Assembly (NCBI GenBank): GCA_964618895.1
Contig: CAZUDO010000127.1
Span: 62,001-126,000, forward strand
Direction of reading: 5' to 3'
Length of the DNA: 64,000 nucleotides
Origin: CAZUDO01 sp964618895
GTDB taxonomy: Bacteria > Desulfobacterota > Binatia > DP-6
Positions 60,338 through 64,000 of the stretch are shown here, piece by piece. Under the pieces are notes generated by a model. That model had not been told where the DNA came from, searched no databases, and saw only the letters and a list, made by a program, of their open reading frames with translations. Position numbers and translations under genes: made by a program. The first letter of the stretch is position 1. Each line of letters begins with the position of its first letter.

Positions 60338-63088
60338 GTGTCCCGGCAACCCTTGAGCGCAGTCGTGATTGCCGCGGCCCTGCTCTCCGCCGTCCTCCCT
60401 GCCGCCGCGCTCGCCCAGCCGCCGACCCGCAACCTCACGTTCAAGGCGCAGAAGAACGACTACGCCCCCGCGCCGGGCGGCCAGAACTACTCCGCTTGCT
60501 GGTCGTACCTCCACAGCGACGGGCGGGAGTACGCGGCGATCGGGGTCAACGGGCTCACCTCCACCACCGGCGGCACCGCCATCTACAATGTCACCGACCC
60601 GGCCGTGACCTATCTGGTGGGTTTCATCCCCGGGCCCCAGTCCATCTGGCGCGAGATGAAGTCGTACCGCGATTGGATCTACGTGGTGACCGAGGGGAGC
60701 GGGACCGGGTTCGGGCTCCAGATCATCCGCATGACCAATCCCGAGAGCCCGGTGCTGGCGGCCACCTACGTCACCAACTTCCGCTCGTCTCACACGGTCT
60801 CAGTGGACACGACGCGCGGCCTGCTGGTCTGCAACGGCACCCGCAACCCGAGCGGTAACGCCACCGGGATGCGCATCCTCGCGCTCAACAACCCCGGCAT
60901 CGGCGCCAGCCCCGAGACGCCGGTCGAGGTCTCGTGGTGGCCGGGGGGCACGATCCCGGTCTCGACCAACGATTACGTCCACGACTCGGTGCCGATCGGG
61001 AACCGGCTCTACTCCGCCTCCATCTATCCCGGGATCGAGCGGATCATTGACATCACCAACCCGGCGGCGCCGACCCAGATCGCCTGGTGGAGCTATCCCG
61101 GCGGGTTCACGCACAACTCCTGGCCCGACGCCACCGGCAAGTGGCTCTACATCACCGACGAGACCAAGGGCGAGCCGCTCAAGATCTTCGACATCTCGAA
61201 TCTCGGCGCGCCGACGCTGGTCAACGCCATCACCTCGAACCCGCAGTCCATCGTCCACAACGCGCACGTCATGGGCGGGGTGCTGTTCCTCGCCAGCTAC
61301 ACCGAGGGGGTGCGGGCGCTCGATATCAGCGACCCGGCGCATCCGGCCGAGTTCGGCTGGGCCGACTCCTATGGCGGGCCCTCGGGCGGCTTCGCCGGCG
61401 TGTGGGCGGTGGCCCCGTTCTTCCCCTCGGGCACGGTGGCCGCGAGCGACCGCAATAGCGGGCTCTACGTTTATCGTCTTGCGACCGACTACGGCATCAT
61501 TCGCGCGCAGGTGATCAACGGCGGCGGCGGGCCCGCCGTCCCGTTCCCGGACGTCGAGGTCCACCTCACGACCCTCGGCGACTCGCTCACCACCCCGGCC
61601 GACGGCATCGTCCAGTTCGCCCCGGGCCCCGGGACGCACACCGTGCTCGCCCACAAGTTCGGCTACTACGAGGCCAGCGAGACCCGCGCTGTGAGCGTGG
61701 GAAGCCGCGATACCGTGACGCTCGAGCTGGTCGCCAGGCCGACGGCCCTGTTCACCGGCACGGTGCGCGATCAGGCCACCGCCAACCCGCTCGAGGGGGC
61801 CGAGGTGTCGCTCGCCTACACCGATGTCCATCAGCACACCGGCCCGAGCGGTCTCTATTCGCTCACCCTCCCCGACGACATTTACTTCCTCCAGGTCCGC
61901 CGCGGAGGCTACGTGCCGCTGGTCTTTGAACAGCGACGAATCGGGCCCGGCTGCCCCGGCCTGGACTACGCGCTGGCGCCCGCTCCCGTCTGGGATCCGC
62001 TCGAGGTCGCGGGGAGCTGGACGATCGGCGCCGCGGGGGACAACGCCACCGGCGGCGTTTGGACTCGCGTCGCGCCGCTCGGCACCGGCCCGCGGCCACC
62101 GTCCGTGCCGCCGCCCGGCCCGATGGCGGTGACGGCGGGCGGGAGGATGGCGCGCGTGGAGTCGGCGTCACGGTTCGCGGGGATGAACCCGCAGTTCCGC
62201 GAGCTGCTGGCGGAGATCACGTTCGCGGAGACGGGTGGTTCCGGCGAGCTCCTCGGTCGCCGCGACCGCGGCGGCGCCTCGCCCATGCACGAGGAGGAGG
62301 AGCTGGTCGCGTTCCCCAACATGGCGCCCTACACCGATCACACGCCCACGCCCGGCACCATGTGCTACGTCACCGGGCAGGGGACCGACACCCTCAATGT
62401 GGAACAGGCCGACGTGGATGGCGGCAAGACCAGCCTCACCACCCCGACGCTCGACATGACCGGAATGGCGGAACCGACGATCGGCTACTGGCGCTGGTTC
62501 ACGTCGTTCCATCCGATCGGCACCAGCTCGGGCCACAACGGCCCCGACCCCAGCGACTATCTGGCGGTGCTGATCAGCAACGACAACGGCGCCAACTGGA
62601 CTGCGGTGGACACCACGGGTGGACACGAGAGCCACTGGACGGAGGAGACGATCCGGGTCGAGGACTACGTGACGCCGACCGCCCAGGTGAAACTCCGCTT
62701 CGTCGCCGCCGACGCTGGGCCCGCCACCACCTGCGAGGCGGGGATTGACGATCTCGTCGCCTACGACGCCGCGACGGCCGTCGTGGCGGTCCCGCCCCCG
62801 GTGGGCGCGCGCCGGCTCGCGTTCCGAGCGCCGTGGCCCAATCCGGCGGCGGGGAGCGTGCGCTTCGTGCTTGAGGTGCCGGTCGCGGGCGAGGCCTCCG
62901 TCGAGGTGCTGGACCTTGCGGGGCGGCGGGTGCGGACGCTGCACCGCGGCGTCGCGGCCGCCGGCCCGCTCACGTTGACGTGGGACGGGCGCGAGGCGAG
63001 CGGACGCGAGGCGCCCGCGGGGCTCTACTTCGCGCGCGCGACCCTGGGCCCGGAGCGGGCGCTGGCGAGGTTCGTGCGGGTGAGGTAG
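60338..63088 (+). CDS. Choice-of-anchor-B/LVIVD repeat surface protein
   Basis: The 916-residue protein starts at GTG 60338 and has a signal peptide cleaved near residue 26 (AALA-QPP). Residues 30-380 are LVIVD-type propeller repeats (GTAIYNVTDPAVTYLVG, IIDITNPAAPTQIAWW, ALDISDPAHPAEFGW). Two carboxypeptidase-regulatory-like Ig domains follow (near 390-530) and a beta-sandwich with DNGANWTAVDT near residue 750. The C-terminal 85 residues (RAPWPNPAAGSVRF, VLDLAGRRVRTL, GLYFARAT) are a type-IX-like sorting domain. It should be a large surface-exposed or secreted protein. Confidence 0.82.
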   Translation: MSRQPLSAVVIAAALLSAVLPAAALAQPPTRNLTFKAQKNDYAPAPGGQNYSACWSYLHSDGREYAAIGVNGLTSTTGGTAIYNVTDPAVTYLVGFIPGPQSIWREMKSYRDWIYVVTEGSGTGFGLQIIRMTNPESPVLAATYVTNFRSSHTVSVDTTRGLLVCNGTRNPSGNATGMRILALNNPGIGASPETPVEVSWWPGGTIPVSTNDYVHDSVPIGNRLYSASIYPGIERIIDITNPAAPTQIAWWSYPGGFTHNSWPDATGKWLYITDETKGEPLKIFDISNLGAPTLVNAITSNPQSIVHNAHVMGGVLFLASYTEGVRALDISDPAHPAEFGWADSYGGPSGGFAGVWAVAPFFPSGTVAASDRNSGLYVYRLATDYGIIRAQVINGGGGPAVPFPDVEVHLTTLGDSLTTPADGIVQFAPGPGTHTVLAHKFGYYEASETRAVSVGSRDTVTLELVARPTALFTGTVRDQATANPLEGAEVSLAYTDVHQHTGPSGLYSLTLPDDIYFLQVRRGGYVPLVFEQRRIGPGCPGLDYALAPAPVWDPLEVAGSWTIGAAGDNATGGVWTRVAPLGTGPRPPSVPPPGPMAVTAGGRMARVESASRFAGMNPQFRELLAEITFAETGGSGELLGRRDRGGASPMHEEEELVAFPNMAPYTDHTPTPGTMCYVTGQGTDTLNVEQADVDGGKTSLTTPTLDMTGMAEPTIGYWRWFTSFHPIGTSSGHNGPDPSDYLAVLISNDNGANWTAVDTTGGHESHWTEETIRVEDYVTPTAQVKLRFVAADAGPATTCEAGIDDLVAYDAATAVVAVPPPVGARRLAFRAPWPNPAAGSVRFVLEVPVAGEASVEVLDLAGRRVRTLHRGVAAAGPLTLTWDGREASGREAPAGLYFARATLGPERALARFVRVR

Positions 63089-63091
63089 AGC

Positions 63092-63135
63092 GGGGGGACG
63101 TGCGGGATACGGTTCGAGCCTGCGACCGTTCCCCC
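63092..63135 (+). terminator. Stem-loop after the LVIVD protein gene
   Basis: Arms GGGGGGACG (63092-63100) and CGTTCCCCC (63127-63135) pair at nine positions (one G-T), with a 26-base loop containing a small GGTTCGAGCC hairpin. It begins 3 bases after the stop. No T-tract. Confidence 0.4.
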
Positions 63136-63247
63136 TGCGCTGCCGCCCCCGCCTCGCGGGAAACGCAGCCGTACCCGCACCCGTTCGCGACCCACATTCG
63201 CCACGCGTTCGACCACAGCGTTTCGTCCAGCGAAAGGACAGCCGTCA

Positions 63248-63757
63248 ATGACGCAACGAAAGATCGTCATGGGCCACGACAAGAAGATCGCGCTCGTCGC
63301 CCACGACAACAAGAAACGAGACCTGTTGGAATGGGCCAAGTTCAATCGCGACCTCCTGGCCCATCATGAGGTCTGCGCAACCGGCACCACCGGCGAAGTT
63401 CTCGAAAGCGCTCTCGGCTTCAAGATCAGTCGCCTTCAAAGCGGCCCCCTGGGGGGGGATCAGCAGATCGGCGCCAAGATCGTCGACAATGAGATTGATT
63501 TCCTGATCTTCTTCTGGGATCCGCTTGAACCGATGCCGCACGACCCGGATGTCAAAGCCCTCCTGCGCATGGCGGTGGTCTGGAATATCCCCATTGCCTG
63601 CAATCGCGCGTCGGCAGACTTCATGATCTCGTCGCCGCTGATGGATGGGGAGTACGACCGCCTCGTGCCCGACTACGCCGAGCATCGTGCGCGGCAGATC
63701 GACTGGGGCAAGAGTTCCGGCGTCGGCGCGAAGGATTCAGGCCGAGCCGGGGGCTGA
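63248..63757 (+). CDS. mgsA: Methylglyoxal synthase
   Basis: The 169-residue protein matches MgsA: KKIALVAHDNKKRDLLEWA, CATGTTGEVLE, SGPLGGDQQIGA with the catalytic Asp, DFLIFFWDPLEPMPHDPDV and IPIACNRASADFMISSPL. It converts dihydroxyacetone phosphate to methylglyoxal and phosphate, a bypass of lower glycolysis under phosphate limitation. Slightly longer than the E. coli enzyme at its C-terminus. ATG 63248; the 159 bases upstream contain the hairpin above. Confidence 0.95.
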   Translation: MTQRKIVMGHDKKIALVAHDNKKRDLLEWAKFNRDLLAHHEVCATGTTGEVLESALGFKISRLQSGPLGGDQQIGAKIVDNEIDFLIFFWDPLEPMPHDPDVKALLRMAVVWNIPIACNRASADFMISSPLMDGEYDRLVPDYAEHRARQIDWGKSSGVGAKDSGRAGG

Positions 63758-63921
63758 GCCCAGATGCACGGGCCGGCGAGCGGCACGGATCTCAGGAGTC
63801 CGCGCTCGGCAAGGGCATCGCCGCCGCCTGAGCGCACGGCTGATCCCGCACCCCAGCTTCCCCGCGCGACGACAGGTACTGGCCGCGACACGGCCAACCT
63901 GATCCGACGCGGAGGCTTGCC

Positions 63922-64000
63922 ATGGGCGAGCACACGGCGACCGTCGTCTGGGAGCGCGGCGGCGCGCTCTTCACCGACAACCGCTACAGCCGCGGCCACC
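63922..64000 (+). CDS. OsmC-like protein, N-terminal fragment (cut by window edge)
   Basis: ATG 63922 has GGAGG 6 bases upstream. The frame runs to the end of the window, reading MGEHTATVVWERGGALFTDN and YSRGH. The H-x-A-x-x-W-x-R start followed by F-x-x-N-x-YSR-H is typical of OsmC/Ohr-family thiol peroxidases, which detoxify hydroperoxides. Only 26 residues are visible, so the call is provisional. Confidence 0.6.
   Translation, partial: MGEHTATVVWERGGALFTDNRYSRGH

Overview
The window is one contiguous stretch of very GC-rich bacterial chromosome with short intergenic gaps and many 1-4 bp stop/start overlaps (ATGA, GTGA). No rRNA, tRNA, transposase, phage gene or CRISPR array was found. Two large secreted proteins (13707-15698 and 60338-63088) end in the same FlgD-Ig/type-IX-like C-terminal domain (a P-NP turn, then G-RV, W-G and GLYFAR motifs). 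Together with a DUF5916 outer-membrane protein, a duplicated-permease MacB-like exporter, B12-dependent ribonucleotide reductase and a mycobacterial Sdh1-like succinate dehydrogenase anchor, this suggests an uncultured Gram-negative lineage near Candidatus Eisenbacteria or Gemmatimonadota. That placement is inference from gene content only.

Layout. 1-4402: the right end of a DISARM anti-phage system (drmA cut by the window edge, then drmB and drmC, translationally coupled). 4572-6605: an N-terminally truncated phosphotransferase, a small conserved-looking protein and a pRiA4b-ORF3/SEC-C fusion. 6679-12863: a four-gene minus-strand operon (outer-membrane barrel, GT39-like glycosyltransferase with TPRs, LamG-like protein, membrane-fused spermidine-synthase-like enzyme). 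13031-20337: a CoA-binding protein, a secreted nuclease-like protein, a tandem HD-GYP protein, an M28 peptidase and a HEPN/MNT pair. 20397-23921: sdhCAB. 24046-28230: cysteine dioxygenase, amino-acid permease and two putative sulfur-oxyanion exporters, which read as one cysteine-sulfur disposal operon, plus a cupin. 28577-30604: a Ca2+/H+ exchanger and an internally duplicated secreted protein. 30831-38592: a minus-strand efflux and regulation unit (membrane-fusion protein, ABC ATPase, permease, sigma-54 response regulator, histidine kinase, YHS-like protein whose signal-peptide exon is cut off by an in-frame TGA). 38809-40439: a histidine phosphatase and a solitary D12-class adenine methylase.

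40441-42557 is the least explained region. A good sigma-70-like promoter is followed by three or four small ORFs of about 70 codons. Two of these are clear paralogues of identical length. They lead into a protein resembling the N-domain of cyanophycin synthetase joined to a winged-helix-like tail. I recognise no described system here and treat it as the best candidate for something new.

42793-48479: a TPR protein, a lipoprotein and nrdJ with a long repeat-bearing upstream region. 49224-54937: a surface-polysaccharide cluster (UDP-xylose-synthase-like SDR, a GH/GT2 fusion, an ABC exporter). 54934-60100: a DUF5916 protein, a phosphotransferase behind an AT-rich palindrome, and a Tat-exported PhoX-like protein. 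60338-64000: a choice-of-anchor/LVIVD protein, methylglyoxal synthase and the start of an OsmC-like gene cut by the right edge.
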